A program made the translations under genes and the position numbers. The notes beneath the pieces are model-generated. The model made no database searches and was not told the origin of the DNA. It saw only the letters and a list, made by a program, of their open reading frames with translations. A stretch of DNA of 32,975 bases from Bordetella sp. (GTDB taxonomy: Bacteria > Pseudomonadota > Alphaproteobacteria > Caulobacterales > Caulobacteraceae): positions 1-32,975 of the forward strand of contig JAFKFS010000042.1 in assembly GCA_017308115.1 (NCBI GenBank), given 5' to 3'. Shown here in pieces: positions 24,007 to 32,975 of the stretch (position 1 is the stretch's first letter; each line of letters begins with the position of its first letter).

Positions 24007-24021
24007 TTTGCAGCTTTCACA
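24007..24021 (+). promoter_or_regulatory. Operator-like site for the thioesterase-prpC-prpB group
   Basis: TTTGCAGCTTTCACA is an exact fit to TTTGCAnnWTTYRCA, 108 bp before the thioesterase ATG. A second TTTGCA starts at 24024 and a weaker TTCGCA at 24038, spaced like additional half-sites. Confidence 0.6.
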
Positions 24022-24128
24022 GGTTTGCACCTTCCGGTTCGCAGTTTTCCGCTTTTTCAGTCCTTAATCGGCGTGCGGAAGCGTGAATATTTCGGGGCGA
24101 CGCGGATCAACCGCCGCCCCGAGGCCTC

Positions 24129-24533
24129 ATGTCGTCGCAGACGCACCTTTCCAACGAAGAGACCCGCTTCGCGGAAATGGTCTTCCCGGACCAGGCCAAC
24201 CATTACGGCGCCCTGTTCGCAGGCGCGGGGCTGGCGCTGCTGTCCAAGGCCGCCTTCGTCGCCGCCAGCCGTAGGGCGCGCGGCGACGTCGTCATGGCCC
24301 GCTCCGAGGCGACCGATTTCCACGCCCCGGTTCGCGTCGGCGAACTGCTGGACCTGTCGGCGCGCGTCATCCGCGTCGGCCGCTCGTCCCTGACGGTCGA
24401 GGTCGAGGGCGTCGCCGAGACCTTGGCGACCGGCGCGCGGCGCCCCGCGCTCAGCGGCCGCTTCGAAATGGTCGCCGTCGACGCCGACGGCCGTCCGACC
24501 CCCATCGCATCCCGTTCTGATCTTCGCTCCTGA
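24129..24533 (+). CDS. Hotdog-fold acyl-CoA thioesterase
   Basis: This 134-residue protein is a YciA/BACH-like thioesterase. The family core is [26 protein letters not shown] (about residues 18-43), where the Asn and His lie before the central helix. The strand pairs [24 protein letters not shown] and [12 protein letters not shown] follow. These enzymes hydrolyse acyl-CoA to acid and CoA. GAGG four bases before the ATG is the ribosome site. The gene's stop overlaps prpC's GAGGAA Shine-Dalgarno (10-bp gap), so it is the first gene of the prpC-prpB transcript. A role in releasing CoA from propionyl-CoA or related esters when the cycle is overloaded is inference. Confidence 0.85.
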   Translation: MSSQTHLSNEETRFAEMVFPDQANHYGALFAGAGLALLSKAAFVAASRRARGDVVMARSEATDFHAPVRVGELLDLSARVIRVGRSSLTVEVEGVAETLATGARRPALSGRFEMVAVDADGRPTPIASRSDLRS

Positions 24534-24543
24534 GGAAATCCCC

Positions 24544-25701
24544 ATGTCCGACGCTTCCCTCGCTCCCGGCGTGAAGCCGAAGAAGTCCGTCGCCCTGTCC
24601 GGCGTGCTGGCGGGCAACACCAGCCTGTGCACCGTCGGCCGCTCGGGCAACGACCTGCACTATCGCGGCTACGACATCCTGGACTTCGCCGAGACCAGCG
24701 AGTTCGAAGAGATCGCCCACCTGTTGATCCACGGATCGCTTCCGAACGCGGCCCAGCTGAAAGCCTACAAGGCGAAGCTGAAGGCCCTGCGCGGCCTGCC
24801 TGCGGCGGTGAAGTCGGCGCTGGAGACGGTGCCCGCCGCCGCCCATCCGATGGACGTCATGCGCACCGGCGTCTCGGCCCTGGGCTGCGCCCTGCCCGAG
24901 GCTCACGACCACAACCACCCCGCCGCGCGCGACATCGCCGACCGCCTGCTGGCCTCGCTGGGCTCCATGCTGCTCTACTGGCACCACTTCAGCCAGAACG
25001 GCCGCCGCATCGAGGTCGAGACGGACGATGATTCCATTGGCGGCCACTTCCTGCACCTGCTGCACGGGACGCCGCCGTCCGACGGCTGGGTGCGGGCCAT
25101 GCACACCTCGCTGATCCTTTACGCCGAGCATGAGTTCAACGCCTCGACCTTCACCGCCCGCGTCATCGCCGGGACCGGCTCGGACATGTTCTCCTGCATC
25201 GCCGGAGCCATCGGCGCCCTGCGCGGGCCCAAGCACGGCGGGGCCAATGAGGTCGCCTTCGAGATCCAGAAACGCTACGCCGACGCGGACGAGGCCGAGG
25301 CCGACATCCGCCGCCGCATGGAGGCCAAGGAGGTCATCATCGGCTTCGGCCACCCGGTCTATACGATCTCGGACCCGCGCAACGTGGTCATCAAGCGCGT
25401 GGCGAAACAGCTGTCGGAAGACGCCGGTTCGATGAAGATGTACGACATCGCCGAACGCATCGAGACCGTCATGATGGACGCCAAGAAGATGTTCCCGAAC
25501 CTCGACTGGTTCTCGGCCGTCTCCTACCACATGATGGGGGTGCCCACGGCCATGTTCACCCCCCTGTTCGTCATCTCGCGCACCACCGGCTGGTCCGCCC
25601 ACGTGATCGAACAGCGCATCGACAACAAGATCATCCGCCCCTCGGCCAACTACGACGGCCCCGAGAACCTGAAGTTCGCGCCCCTGGCCGAACGCGCCTG
25701 A
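24544..25701 (+). CDS. prpC: 2-methylcitrate synthase
   Basis: This 385-residue citrate-synthase-fold enzyme condenses propionyl-CoA with oxaloacetate. Catalytic residues are visible: His231 in KHGGANE, His270 in GFGHPVYT and Asp321 in [10 protein letters not shown]. All three are offset by exactly four from E. coli PrpC (235, 274, 325). Methylcitrate synthase is preferred over citrate synthase because of the short length, the GHPVYT variant (citrate synthases usually have GHRVY) and the prp neighbours. GAGGAA upstream overlaps the thioesterase stop. Confidence 0.95.
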   Translation: MSDASLAPGVKPKKSVALSGVLAGNTSLCTVGRSGNDLHYRGYDILDFAETSEFEEIAHLLIHGSLPNAAQLKAYKAKLKALRGLPAAVKSALETVPAAAHPMDVMRTGVSALGCALPEAHDHNHPAARDIADRLLASLGSMLLYWHHFSQNGRRIEVETDDDSIGGHFLHLLHGTPPSDGWVRAMHTSLILYAEHEFNASTFTARVIAGTGSDMFSCIAGAIGALRGPKHGGANEVAFEIQKRYADADEAEADIRRRMEAKEVIIGFGHPVYTISDPRNVVIKRVAKQLSEDAGSMKMYDIAERIETVMMDAKKMFPNLDWFSAVSYHMMGVPTAMFTPLFVISRTTGWSAHVIEQRIDNKIIRPSANYDGPENLKFAPLAERA

Positions 25702-25762
25702 ACCGCCCTGCGCGCCTAAAACAATCTGGGCGCCTGAATCCCGAGTTCTGAAGAGAGTCCCC

Positions 25763-26686
25763 ATGCCCTATCTCGTCGCCGACGACCTGCCGACTGAATC
25801 CGCCGGGAAACGCTTCCGCGCGGCGCTGGCCCGCCCCGGAATCTGGCAGTTGCCGGGCGCCCACAACGGTCAGGCGGCCAAGCAGGCCAGGCTGGCGGGC
25901 TTCGACGGCCTTTATCTGTCGGGCGCGGCGATGACCGCCTCCATGGGCCTGCCGGACCTGGGGATCATCACGGTGGACGAGGTCGCCTTCTTCATCCGCC
26001 AGATCGCGCGTTCCAGCGGCCTGCCCCTGCTGGTGGACGGCGACACGGGCTATGGCGAGGTGCTGAACGTCATGCACATGGTCCGCGCGTTTGAAGACGC
26101 GGGCGCGGGCGCGGTCCATCTGGAAGACCAGATCCTGCCCAAGAAGTGCGGGCATCTGAACGGCAAGAACCTGGTCCCGGCGCTGGACATGGCCGCCAAG
26201 GTCGCCGCCGCCAAAAAGGCCAGCCGCGACATCCTCATCATGGCGCGCACCGACGCCGCCGGGGTCGAGGGCTTCGACGCCGCCGTCGACCGGGCCAAGA
26301 TGTATGTGGACGCCGGCGCCGACGCCATCTTCCCCGAAGCGCTCAACACGCGCGAGATGTTCGAGAAGTTCGCCAGGGCCCTGCCGAACGTGCCGCTGCT
26401 GGCCAATATGACCGAGTTCGGCAAGACGCCCTTCTACACCGCCAAGGAATTCGAGGAGATGGGCTACAAGATGGTGATCTGGCCGGTGTCTTCCCTGCGC
26501 GCCGCCAACAAGGCGCAGGCCGAGCTCTACGCCTCGATCGCCGACAACGGCGGCACACACAAATATGTCGACCGGATGCAGACCCGTCAGGAACTCTACG
26601 ACGTCATCGGCCTGCACGACTTCGAGGAACTGGACGCCAGCATCATCAAGACCGTCGTGCCCCAGGGCATGCCGCAGGTCGGTTGA
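25763..26686 (+). CDS. prpB: 2-methylisocitrate lyase
   Basis: This 307-residue enzyme cleaves 2-methylisocitrate to pyruvate and succinate. It has the isocitrate lyase/PEP mutase barrel with LVDGDTGYG (about residues 90-98, metal-binding Asp) and the catalytic-loop motif PKKCGH with Cys129. KCGH and the size of about 300 residues mark PrpB and not the larger isocitrate lyase. A purine-rich AAGAGAG precedes the ATG. It lies 61 bp after prpC, same operon. It converges on the P-loop kinase gene, with a hairpin repeat between. Confidence 0.95.
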   Translation: MPYLVADDLPTESAGKRFRAALARPGIWQLPGAHNGQAAKQARLAGFDGLYLSGAAMTASMGLPDLGIITVDEVAFFIRQIARSSGLPLLVDGDTGYGEVLNVMHMVRAFEDAGAGAVHLEDQILPKKCGHLNGKNLVPALDMAAKVAAAKKASRDILIMARTDAAGVEGFDAAVDRAKMYVDAGADAIFPEALNTREMFEKFARALPNVPLLANMTEFGKTPFYTAKEFEEMGYKMVIWPVSSLRAANKAQAELYASIADNGGTHKYVDRMQTRQELYDVIGLHDFEELDASIIKTVVPQGMPQVG

Positions 26687-26761
26687 TCCAGCCCGCTGCC
26701 GAGCCGCAGTCCAAGACAGACGCCTCCAAGCCCGCATACGAGGCGCTGACGCCCCTCATCC

Positions 26762-26799
26762 GTCAGGCTTCGCCTGACACCTTCTCCCTCAAGGGGAGA
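26762..26799. terminator. Twin hairpin repeat between convergent prpB and kinase genes
   Basis: GTCAGGC-TTC-GCCTGAC (26762-26778) is followed by TCTCCC (26783-26788), loop TCAAG, GGGAGA (26794-26799). The sequence around it (CCTTCTCCCTCAAGGGGAGA) resembles a widespread alphaproteobacterial interspersed repeat. It probably ends transcription from one or both sides, although there is no T-tract. The stop codon of the minus-strand kinase gene (26789-26791) lies in the second loop. Confidence 0.55.
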
Positions 26800-27580
26800 G
26801 GGGGCGCCGATGGCGGTCCAGCGGGATCGTGACATCCGCCCGCACCCCGCCCGCCAGCATGTGGCGGGTGACGCGCTCGAAATGCTGGATGAAGACGGCC
26901 AGTTCGGCGCGTCTGGTCGCGGGCAGGTCGGCGGGCGACAGGCCCATCAGTCCCGCCTCCTGCTCGCAGCGCCAGTCCAGCACGGCGTCGAACGACGGCG
27001 CCTTGAGGAACAGCACCGCGTCGAGGCGGGCGAAGGTCCGGGCGTAGGGTCCGGCCAAGGCGGCGTTGACGGCGCGCCGCCATCTCCCCTCCGCGTCCTG
27101 TTCGGCTTCCAGAGCATTGACCGGCGCGGAGAGGTCGGCCTCGGTCTGCGGCGTCGCGCCCAGGCACCAGCCGTCGATCAGCACCGCCGAGGGACGTCCT
27201 GTGAACACCGGCCAGTGGGCTTCGGGCGCGCGGTCGTCAGCCAGTTTGTCGAAGGCAGGCAGGGGCGTGCGGCTGTCCGGCCCGGCGGCGCGCAGGGCGG
27301 CGATCGTCTGCTCAAACAGTTCCAGATCATGCGTCCCTGGCGGGCCGCGCACGGCGAACAGGGGGTGGACGTCGCGGGCCAGGGCCAGGCGCTCCGCCTT
27401 GGTCAGATAGACGTCGTCCAGCGACAGGGACGCGGCGCCCAGTCGTCGGGCCGCCGCGCACGCCAGGGTGGTCTTGCCGGACCCTTGCGCCCCGGCGATC
27501 CCGATCAGGGGAAGGCGGCCCGGCCGGGCGTGGCGCGCGGCCAGAGACCCGACCGCTTCCAGCAGCCGGGCGTCGATCAT
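26789..27580 (-). CDS. P-loop kinase, D-glycerate 3-kinase-like
   Basis: This 263-residue protein has Walker A GAQGSGKTT (residues 30-38), then LDDVYLTKAER and RGPPGTHDLEL, motifs shared with plant-type glycerate kinases and YggC/uridine-kinase-like proteins. LIDGWCLGA and FLKAPSFDAVLDWR follow, and the C-terminus carries the HMLAGGVRADVTIPLD region. It likely phosphorylates a small hydroxy acid such as D-glycerate; the exact substrate is inferred. The last residues (RRPLSP) and the stop are encoded within the hairpin repeat at 26762-26799, so the natural C-terminus may have been altered by repeat insertion. One base separates its start from the ferredoxin stop. Confidence 0.75.
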   Translation of the reverse strand: MIDARLLEAVGSLAARHARPGRLPLIGIAGAQGSGKTTLACAAARRLGAASLSLDDVYLTKAERLALARDVHPLFAVRGPPGTHDLELFEQTIAALRAAGPDSRTPLPAFDKLADDRAPEAHWPVFTGRPSAVLIDGWCLGATPQTEADLSAPVNALEAEQDAEGRWRRAVNAALAGPYARTFARLDAVLFLKAPSFDAVLDWRCEQEAGLMGLSPADLPATRRAELAVFIQHFERVTRHMLAGGVRADVTIPLDRHRRPLSP

Positions 27581-27581
27581 C

Positions 27582-28815
<1,234 letters not shown>

Positions 28816-28827
28816 CTGCGACCCCCC

Positions 28828-30612
28828 TTAGTAAACCCGAGCCTTGGGCTCGATGTACGAGACCTCGTCGGTCATCGTGTATTTGTGCACCGGACGGTAG
28901 TCGATCTGGACGCCTTCGCCCGGACGCTTCCACGCCAGGGTGTGCTTCATCCAGTTCACGTCGTCACGGTCCGGATAGTCCTCGCGGGCGTGGGCGCCGC
29001 GCGATTCCGTGCGGTTGGCCGCGCCTTCGATGGTGACCAGGGCCTGGGCGATCAGGTTGTCGTACTCCAGCGTCTCCACCAGGTCCGTGTTCCAGATCAG
29101 GCCGCGATCCGTGACCTTGATGTCCGAGCCGGCGGCGTCGATCGAACGCAGCTTCTGGACGCCTTCGTCCAGGGTCTTGCCGGTGCGGAAGACGGCGGCG
29201 TCGGACTGCATGGCGCGCTGCATCTCAAGACGCAGGTGCGCCGTGGGGGTCGAGCCCGAGGCGTTGCGGAAGCGGTCCAGGCGGGCCAGGTGGGCGTCGG
29301 TCTGAGCCTTGGAGGCGGACGGCACGGCCGAGGTCTTGTCCACCACCTCGCCGCAGCGCAGGCCGACGGCGCGGCCGAACACCACCAGGTCGGTCAGGGA
29401 GTTGGAGCCCAGGCGGTTGGCGCCGTGCACCGAGACGCAGGCCGCCTCGCCCACGGCCATCAGGCCGGGCACCACGCTGTCGGGGTTCCCGTCGCGCAGG
29501 GTCAGCACCTCGCCGTGATAGTTCGTCGGGATGCCGCCCATGTTGTAGTGGACGGTCGGCAGGACCGGGATCGGCTCCTTGGTCACATCGACGCCGGCGA
29601 AGATCTTGGCCGATTCCGAGATGCCCGGCAGGCGCGCGTGCAGAATCTTCGGGTCCAGGTGGTCCAGGTGCAGGAAGATGTGGTCCTTGTTCGGACCCAC
29701 GCCGCGGCCTTCGCGAATCTCGATGGTCATGGAGCGGCTGACCATGTCGCGCGGGGCCAGATCCTTCACGGTCGGCGCATAGCGCTCCATGAAGCGCTCG
29801 CCTTCCGAGTTGGTCAGATAGCCGCCTTCGCCGCGAGCGCCCTCGGTGATCAGACAGCCGGCGCCGTAGATGCCGGTCGGGTGGAACTGCACGAACTCCA
29901 TGTCCTGCAGCGGCAGGCCGGCGCGCAGCACCATGGCGTTGCCGTCGCCGGTGCAGGTGTGAGCCGAGGTGGCCGAGAAATAGGCGCGGCCGTAACCGCC
30001 GGTCGCCAGCACCACCATCTTGGCGCGGAACTGGTGCAGCTGGCCGGTGTCGAGCTGAAGCGCGGTGACGCCGGTGCAGGCGCCGTCCTGCATGATCAGG
30101 TCCAGGGCGAAGTATTCGATGAAGAACTTCACCTCGCGACGGACCGACTGGCCGTACAGGGTGTGCAGGATGGCGTGGCCGGTGCGGTCGGCGGCGGCGC
30201 AGGTGCGCTGCACCGGGCCTTCGCCGAAGTTGCGGGTCATGCCGCCGAAGGCGCGCTGATAGATCTTGCCTTCGTCGGTGCGGCTGAAGGGCACGCCCCA
30301 GTGCTCCAGCTCATAGACGGCCTGGGGCGCGTTGCGGACCAGGTATTCGATGGCGTCCTGGTCGCCCAGCCAGTCCGACCCCTTGACGGTGTCGTACATG
30401 TGCCACTGCCAGGAATCCTCGCCCATGTTGCCGAGCGAGGCGGAGATGCCGCCCTGGGCCGCCACGGTGTGCGAGCGGGTCGGGAAGACCTTGGTGACGC
30501 AGGCGACCTTCAGGCCCTGCTGGGCGGCGCCGAGGGCGGCGCGCAGGCCCGAACCGCCGGCGCCGACGACGACGACGTCGTATTCGTGATCGATAAGCTC
30601 GTATGCAGCCAT
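28828..30612 (-). CDS. sdhA: Succinate dehydrogenase flavoprotein subunit
   Basis: This 594-residue catalytic subunit oxidises succinate to fumarate. The FAD-binding Rossmann motif [13 protein letters not shown] lies at residues 14-26, and His48 in [10 protein letters not shown] is the site of covalent FAD attachment. Further signatures are [18 protein letters not shown] with the active-site region, and [11 protein letters not shown]. The C-terminus ends in [12 protein letters not shown] as expected. It lies 7 bp after sdhD and 12 bp before sdhB. Confidence 0.97.
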   Translation of the reverse strand: MAAYELIDHEYDVVVVGAGGSGLRAALGAAQQGLKVACVTKVFPTRSHTVAAQGGISASLGNMGEDSWQWHMYDTVKGSDWLGDQDAIEYLVRNAPQAVYELEHWGVPFSRTDEGKIYQRAFGGMTRNFGEGPVQRTCAAADRTGHAILHTLYGQSVRREVKFFIEYFALDLIMQDGACTGVTALQLDTGQLHQFRAKMVVLATGGYGRAYFSATSAHTCTGDGNAMVLRAGLPLQDMEFVQFHPTGIYGAGCLITEGARGEGGYLTNSEGERFMERYAPTVKDLAPRDMVSRSMTIEIREGRGVGPNKDHIFLHLDHLDPKILHARLPGISESAKIFAGVDVTKEPIPVLPTVHYNMGGIPTNYHGEVLTLRDGNPDSVVPGLMAVGEAACVSVHGANRLGSNSLTDLVVFGRAVGLRCGEVVDKTSAVPSASKAQTDAHLARLDRFRNASGSTPTAHLRLEMQRAMQSDAAVFRTGKTLDEGVQKLRSIDAAGSDIKVTDRGLIWNTDLVETLEYDNLIAQALVTIEGAANRTESRGAHAREDYPDRDDVNWMKHTLAWKRPGEGVQIDYRPVHKYTMTDEVSYIEPKARVY

Positions 30613-30619
30613 GGCGGGA

Positions 30620-31015
30620 TCAGACTCCGGCCGGCAGCGGGGCCGAGCCCAGCGCCAGACGCACGATGAAGAAGACGCTGGCGGCCGCCAGCAGGAGGAA
30701 GACCAGGTTCGAGACCAGGATCAGGCCGGAGCGGGAGGCGCCGGGGACGTAGTCCTCGATGATCACCTTCCAGGCCAGGCTGGCGAACAGGCAGAAGACC
30801 ACCGCCGTCACGGCCGCGAGGCCGGCGTTCAGGGTGCTGCCGAACCAGGCGACGACCGCGCCGTAGTCGGCGCCGGCCAGGGTGAAGCCGCTCGACAGGA
30901 CCCACAGGCCCAGCGGCATCAGGGCCAGCAGCGCCAGCTTCTCGATTTTCCATTCCCCGGCGCCGTGGCGCTCGGAGATTTTCACATTGTTCTTGAACTT
31001 GGGCGCGGCGCTCAC
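30620..31015 (-). CDS. sdhD: Succinate dehydrogenase membrane anchor subunit SdhD
   Basis: This 131-residue protein has three hydrophobic segments (about residues 27-47, 60-83 and 97-122). The start is GTG at 31015, overlapping the sdhC stop as GTGA. The conserved IIEDYV motif (residues 85-90) is present with Asp88 and Tyr89, matching E. coli Asp82 and Tyr83 of the quinone region. Counting back eleven residues from the Asp, the E. coli haem ligand His71 corresponds to Phe77 here. Haem binding is therefore doubtful (see SdhC). The identity rests on gene order, size, topology and the EDYV motif. Confidence 0.9.
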   Translation of the reverse strand: MSAAPKFKNNVKISERHGAGEWKIEKLALLALMPLGLWVLSSGFTLAGADYGAVVAWFGSTLNAGLAAVTAVVFCLFASLAWKVIIEDYVPGASRSGLILVSNLVFLLLAAASVFFIVRLALGSAPLPAGV

Positions 31016-31473
31016 AGCGAAACCTTTCCAGCGGCGAACAGCACGACCCAGAACAGGACGGCCAGGACGATCGGACCCCAGACGACGATCCGGGCCATCA
31101 GGTTGGCGGACTTCAGGTCCAGACCCTTGGCCGCGTCGTTGATCAGGTGGCGCGCGCCGTTCAGCAGGAAGGAGAACAGCACCAGCGTCAGGCCGAACCC
31201 GATGAACAGGCCGAACGGCGAGCCCGAGAAGGCGGCGACCGAGGCGAAGGCGTCCGGACCCGAGGCCACGGCGGCGACCCAGCCCAGCAGCAGGACGGCG
31301 CCCACGCTGGCCGCGCCGATGGTGACGCGGAACAGGATCGACGCGACCATGGTCATGTGCCAGCGCCAGATATCGGTGAAGGGCGACATCGGTGCGACGT
31401 GCCCGTTGGGGTGACGGACGTAGCGGCCCGTCCGGTCGCCAGTTTCGCCCGCAGCCGGGGGAGTGTTCGACAT
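31012..31473 (-). CDS. sdhC: Succinate dehydrogenase cytochrome b556-type subunit SdhC
   Basis: This 153-residue membrane anchor has three transmembrane segments (about 43-67, 86-106 and 127-148). I start at 31473 (MSNTPPAAG). The family motif SxxHRxTG appears as SILFRVTIG: Ser45 and Arg49 (quinone site) are kept, but Phe48 replaces His. The motif HxxNGxRH appears as FLLNGARH: Phe102 replaces the usual haem-ligand His (E. coli His84), while His109 remains. SPHL is also SPFT. The rest (WRWHMTM, NGARHLIND) fits alphaproteobacterial SdhC. It is the first gene of the operon, with a promoter and a Fur-box-like palindrome directly upstream. Confidence 0.92.
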   Translation of the reverse strand: MSNTPPAAGETGDRTGRYVRHPNGHVAPMSPFTDIWRWHMTMVASILFRVTIGAASVGAVLLLGWVAAVASGPDAFASVAAFSGSPFGLFIGFGLTLVLFSFLLNGARHLINDAAKGLDLKSANLMARIVVWGPIVLAVLFWVVLFAAGKVSL

Positions 31474-31487
31474 GCGAATGATTCTCA
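31473..31487. promoter_or_regulatory. Fur-box-like palindrome at the sdhC start
   Basis: TGCGAATGATTCTCA is a 7-1-7 inverted repeat with one mismatch and differs from the classic Fur-box core TGAGAATGATTCTCA at one position. It ends on the sdhC start codon and lies about 40 bp downstream of the likely -10. In Caulobacter crescentus Fur is reported to affect iron-using respiratory genes including sdh (from memory). Binding here is a prediction. Confidence 0.5.
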
Positions 31488-31528
31488 AAAAACCCGAGGA
31501 ATTTCAGGGCCGGATTGCAGTGCAACAG

Positions 31529-31558
31529 GCTTTAGTGACGCAGACGGCCCGGTGTCAA
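31529..31558 (-). promoter_or_regulatory. Probable promoter of sdhCDAB
   Basis: On the minus strand, TTGACAC (31558-31552) and ACTAAAGC (31536-31529) are 15 bp apart and fit the Caulobacter housekeeping consensus TTGACGS / GCTANAWC with few mismatches. They lie in the 128-bp gap between the HIT gene and sdhC. Confidence 0.6.
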
Positions 31559-31601
31559 CGAAGGGGGCCGATTCCAGTCAAGTTCTACCTGCGAACCGCA
31601 A

Positions 31602-32027
31602 TCAAAAGGCCGCGACATGCGCCAGGGCCGCCTGGCGTTTCTCGGGCGCGCACGGAACCGCCCCGGGACGGCCCCACACCGGATCGGGCCACAGGGGGTC
31701 GTCGCGGCGGCGTCCGACGACATGGACGTGAAGCTGGGCCGTGACGTTGCCCAGGGCGGCGACGTTCAGCTTGTCGACGGGCCGGTCGCGCAAGGCGCCC
31801 AGTTCGCGCACCACAGCCCCGGCCCGCACGATTTCCTCGCCCAGCAGGGCGCGCTGGTCCGGCGACAGATCCTCCAGTTCGACGGCCCCGGCCACGCGCG
31901 GCAGCAGGATCAGCCAGGGAAAACGGGCGTCGTCCTGAAACCGGACCTGGCACAGGGGCCAGTCGGCGGCGAAGACGGAGGCGGCCTCGAAGGCGGGGTC
32001 GGCGGTGAAATCGGGCGGGGAGGACAT
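31602..32027 (-). CDS. HIT-family nucleotide hydrolase
   Basis: This 141-residue protein has the histidine triad QLHVHVVGR near residues 97-105, and FPWLILLPRVAGAVELEDL and DKLNVAALGNV as in HIT hydrolases. The C-terminal DPLWPDPVWG is typical of the alphaproteobacterial branch. These enzymes hydrolyse nucleotide conjugates such as diadenosine polyphosphates or AMP-lysine; the substrate is not decidable. It is upstream of sdhC on the same strand and divergent from mdh. Confidence 0.88.
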   Translation of the reverse strand: MSSPPDFTADPAFEAASVFAADWPLCQVRFQDDARFPWLILLPRVAGAVELEDLSPDQRALLGEEIVRAGAVVRELGALRDRPVDKLNVAALGNVTAQLHVHVVGRRRDDPLWPDPVWGRPGAVPCAPEKRQAALAHVAAF

Positions 32028-32071
32028 GGCGAACCCTCTCAGGAACCGACGAAAGGCGCAACGCGGAACGC

Positions 32072-32100
32072 TTGCCGCGATCCGCCGACAGGTCTAGACC
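32072..32100 (+). promoter_or_regulatory. Probable promoter of mdh
   Basis: TTGCCGC (32072-32078) and TCTAGACC (32093-32100) with a 14-bp spacer fit the Caulobacter housekeeping consensus TTGACGS / GCTANAWC (6/7 and 6/8 positions). This leaves a leader of about 50 bases to the mdh ATG. Confidence 0.5.
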
Positions 32101-32153
32101 GCCGTTCCAGCGACTACCGTTTCGCACACGCAATATCGACTGGAGAGACCTGA

Positions 32154-32975
<822 letters not shown>

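Larger units (their letters stand above)
23677..24128. other. Divergent control region of the methylcitrate locus
   Basis: This 452-bp gap holds no supported gene. It contains an operator-like site near acnD (23842-23856), a GC hairpin (23876-23898) and an operator-like site on the prpC side (24007-24021). A small stem lies next to the thioesterase gene's ribosome site: CGGGGCG at 24093-24099 pairs with CGCCCCG at 24115-24121. I could not assign -10/-35 elements with confidence. Confidence 0.6.

Noticed and set aside
30620-31525. 301-codon minus-strand frame spanning sdhD and the sdhC region
   Set aside because: Only its last 131 codons are SdhD. The earlier part is sdhC read out of frame, and sdhD has its own GTG start overlapping the sdhC stop.

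Overview
The window is GC-rich, densely packed alphaproteobacterial chromosome, most likely from the order Caulobacterales and plausibly Brevundimonas. The best taxonomic marker is a DivL-type kinase with tyrosine in place of the H-box histidine. Promoters resembling the Caulobacter housekeeping type and palindromic interspersed repeats ending in CATCCCCGC or CATCCCGG agree with this. I see no rRNA, tRNA, insertion sequence, prophage or CRISPR array. The taxonomic call is inference from gene content, not from a marker comparison.

Layout. 1-2034: the start of a malic enzyme gene, dapF carrying an in-frame palindromic insertion, and a divergent six-helix K+ channel with a C-terminal zinc ribbon. 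2062-7591: two tandem secreted S9A prolyl-oligopeptidase-family genes separated by a 30-bp perfect inverted repeat, another repeat, and a DUF1223 thioredoxin-like protein. 7667-12231: kup and rsmB overlapping by 4 nt, then on the other strand an ABC ATPase overlapping a small zincin-like protein. 12390-15649: divL and a HAD hydrolase. 15879-18292: mesX-mesD, a recently recognised folate-independent methionine synthase pair, behind a clear cobalamin riboswitch and an AT-rich palindrome. 18308-26686: a 2-methylcitrate cycle locus with an ScfR/RamB/PrpR-type regulator, prpF and acnD on the minus strand, and an acyl-CoA thioesterase, prpC and prpB on the plus strand. 26789-27902: a glycerate-kinase-like P-loop protein and a [2Fe-2S] ferredoxin. 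28018-31473: the sdhCDAB operon. 31602-32975: a HIT protein and the first 274 codons of mdh.

How the genes work together. Much of the window is central carbon metabolism around the TCA cycle. Propionyl-CoA enters the 2-methylcitrate cycle through PrpC, is dehydrated and isomerised by AcnD and PrpF (no PrpD is present here), and is cleaved by PrpB to pyruvate and succinate. Succinate then feeds SdhCDAB and Mdh, and malic enzyme can return malate to pyruvate. A 15-bp motif, TTTGCAnnWTTYRCA, occurs upstream of the regulator and of both divergent prp arms, so the locus looks like one autoregulated regulon.

Items most worth following up: (1) the B12-riboswitch-controlled mesX-mesD pair with a second candidate operator; (2) SdhC and SdhD, where the histidines that normally ligate or contact haem b are phenylalanines while the quinone-site residues remain; (3) the prp operator family; (4) the insertion inside dapF; (5) a codon-atypical segment in the second oligopeptidase gene. 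I did not find a wholly unknown multi-gene system. Most genes are recognisable families, and the novelty lies in the details above.
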